A DNA stretch of 13,907 nt from Burkholderiales bacterium (GTDB taxonomy: Bacteria; Pseudomonadota; Gammaproteobacteria; Burkholderiales; SG8-39). The stretch covers positions 1 to 13,907 of the forward strand of contig JAQSVY010000042.1 of NCBI GenBank assembly GCA_029266935.1, written 5' to 3'. The notes under the pieces were generated by a model, which had not been told where the DNA came from, did not search any database, and worked only from the letters and a program-made list of their open reading frames with translations. The position numbers and the translations under genes were made by a program. Each line of letters starts with the position of its first letter. The first letter of the stretch is position 1. Below, piece by piece: positions 13,472-13,907 of this stretch.

Positions 13472-13491
13472 AGAATCCCCGCCGAGGGGGG
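13471..13491 (+). promoter_or_regulatory. Candidate -10 box and ribosome-binding site of the membrane cyclase-like gene
   Basis: TAGAAT at 13471-13476 is a good -10 match, and AGGGGGG at 13485-13491 is a purine tract 6 nt before the CTG at 13498. The expected transcription start (about 13482) would leave a very short leader. The -35 region would fall inside the 34-bp repeat and shows no good TTGACA match. Confidence 0.4.
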
Positions 13492-13497
13492 CTGACA

Positions 13498-13907
13498 CTG
13501 AACTCGCTGTTCGCGCGCATCGCGCGGCGCTTCGTCGAGCCGCCGCCGGGGCTCGATCCCGGCAATACGCGCTACTACGCTGCCGCGCGCTACGGCTATC
13601 CCATCGCGCTCGCCTGGCATGTCGCGTTCATCGGCGTGTTCGCGCTGGCCGGCGCGACGGCGCTTGCCTGGATCAACGTGGCGAGCGTGGCGCTCTGGGT
13701 AACGCTCATTTGGCTGCACCTCGCAGGGCATCTGCGCGCCGCGGGCATGCTGGCCTTCTTCGAGGTGACCGCGCACGCCATTCTCGCCGTGATGCTCGTG
13801 GGGTGGGACACCGGCTTCCAGTACTACCTGCTCGTGCTCGCCGCGGCGCTTTTCTTCACCGCGCTCGGGCCGATGCCGGTGAAGGCGGCCGCGTGCGTGC
13901 TGCTCGC
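13498..13907 (+). CDS. Polytopic membrane protein, N-terminal part (probable membrane-sensor region of a nucleotide cyclase), 3'-truncated, CTG start
   Basis: The open frame runs to the window's right edge (136 full codons). Residues about 34-54, 57-76, 82-101 and 109-123 are hydrophobic and would form four membrane segments before the cut. 'YGYPIALAWHVAFIGVF' and especially 'VGWDTGFQYYLLVLAAALFF' resemble the membrane module I associate with beta-proteobacterial adenylate/guanylate cyclases and diguanylate cyclases; the catalytic domain is outside the window, so that assignment is inference. No ATG, GTG or TTG occurs in frame between the in-frame TAG at 13471 and a GTG at 13636 inside the first membrane segment. 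The best start is therefore CTG 13498, with a purine-rich ribosome-binding site 6 nt upstream. A soluble, basic lead 'ARIARRFVEPPPGLDPGN' precedes the membrane part. Confidence 0.75.
   Translation, partial: MNSLFARIARRFVEPPPGLDPGNTRYYAAARYGYPIALAWHVAFIGVFALAGATALAWINVASVALWVTLIWLHLAGHLRAAGMLAFFEVTAHAILAVMLVGWDTGFQYYLLVLAAALFFTALGPMPVKAAACVLL

Noticed and set aside
13498..13776. Minus-strand continuation of the orphan 3' fragment beyond the repeat
   Set aside because: Past the repeat this frame is the complement of a hydrophobic plus-strand protein and loses natural protein composition.

Overview
This is a GC-rich window (roughly two-thirds G+C by eye) that looks like a Betaproteobacteria/Burkholderiales chromosome. 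The main grounds are two Bug/TctC-type tricarboxylate-binding receptors, a family greatly expanded in that order, together with strong GC3 bias, a complete RND efflux operon and a DUF1127 mini-gene. No RNA genes, CRISPR arrays, transposases or integrases were seen. Coding density is very high. The longest stretch without a gene is about 220 bases (6127-6349).

Layout: (1) 1-3750 (+) is an operon-like run of a 5'-truncated Bug receptor followed by two different sulfatase-superfamily hydrolases, with 1-nt spacing and then an ATGA overlap. It looks like a capture-and-hydrolyse unit for an organosulfate or phosphonate-type ester whose identity cannot be read from sequence. (2) 3751-4074 (-) is a small secreted His/Pro/Tyr-rich protein, divergent from a second, complete Bug receptor (4188-5156, +). 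(3) 5157-5846 (-) is an uncharacterised protein that I suspect has a transglutaminase-like fold. It is divergent from a 47-aa DUF1127 protein (5983-6126, +). (4) 6350-12020 (+) is a tripartite RND multidrug-type efflux operon: lipoprotein adaptor, HAE1-type inner-membrane pump and NodT-type outer-membrane lipoprotein. Its genes are contiguous or overlapping and no regulator gene is adjacent. (5) 12066-13372 (+) is a translationally coupled glutathione S-transferase/MOSC pair. (6) 13498-13907 (+) is the start of a polytopic membrane protein, probably the N-terminal sensor part of a nucleotide cyclase, which runs off the window.

The most unusual structure is at the right end. The last 11 codons of the outer-membrane efflux gene plus the first base of its stop codon recur as a perfect 34-bp direct repeat (11985-12018 and 13438-13471). 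The two copies flank the GST-MOSC pair and an orphan 22-codon 3' gene fragment. In one copy the repeat runs into TGA and in the other into TAG. This resembles the scar of a segment inserted at the 3' end of a protein gene, although misassembly cannot be excluded. Other notable patterns are short AT-rich, rare-codon islands inside otherwise GC-rich genes, three convergent gene boundaries with no intergenic space, an adaptor and pump separated in-frame by one TAG after an A8 run, and a probable CTG start codon.
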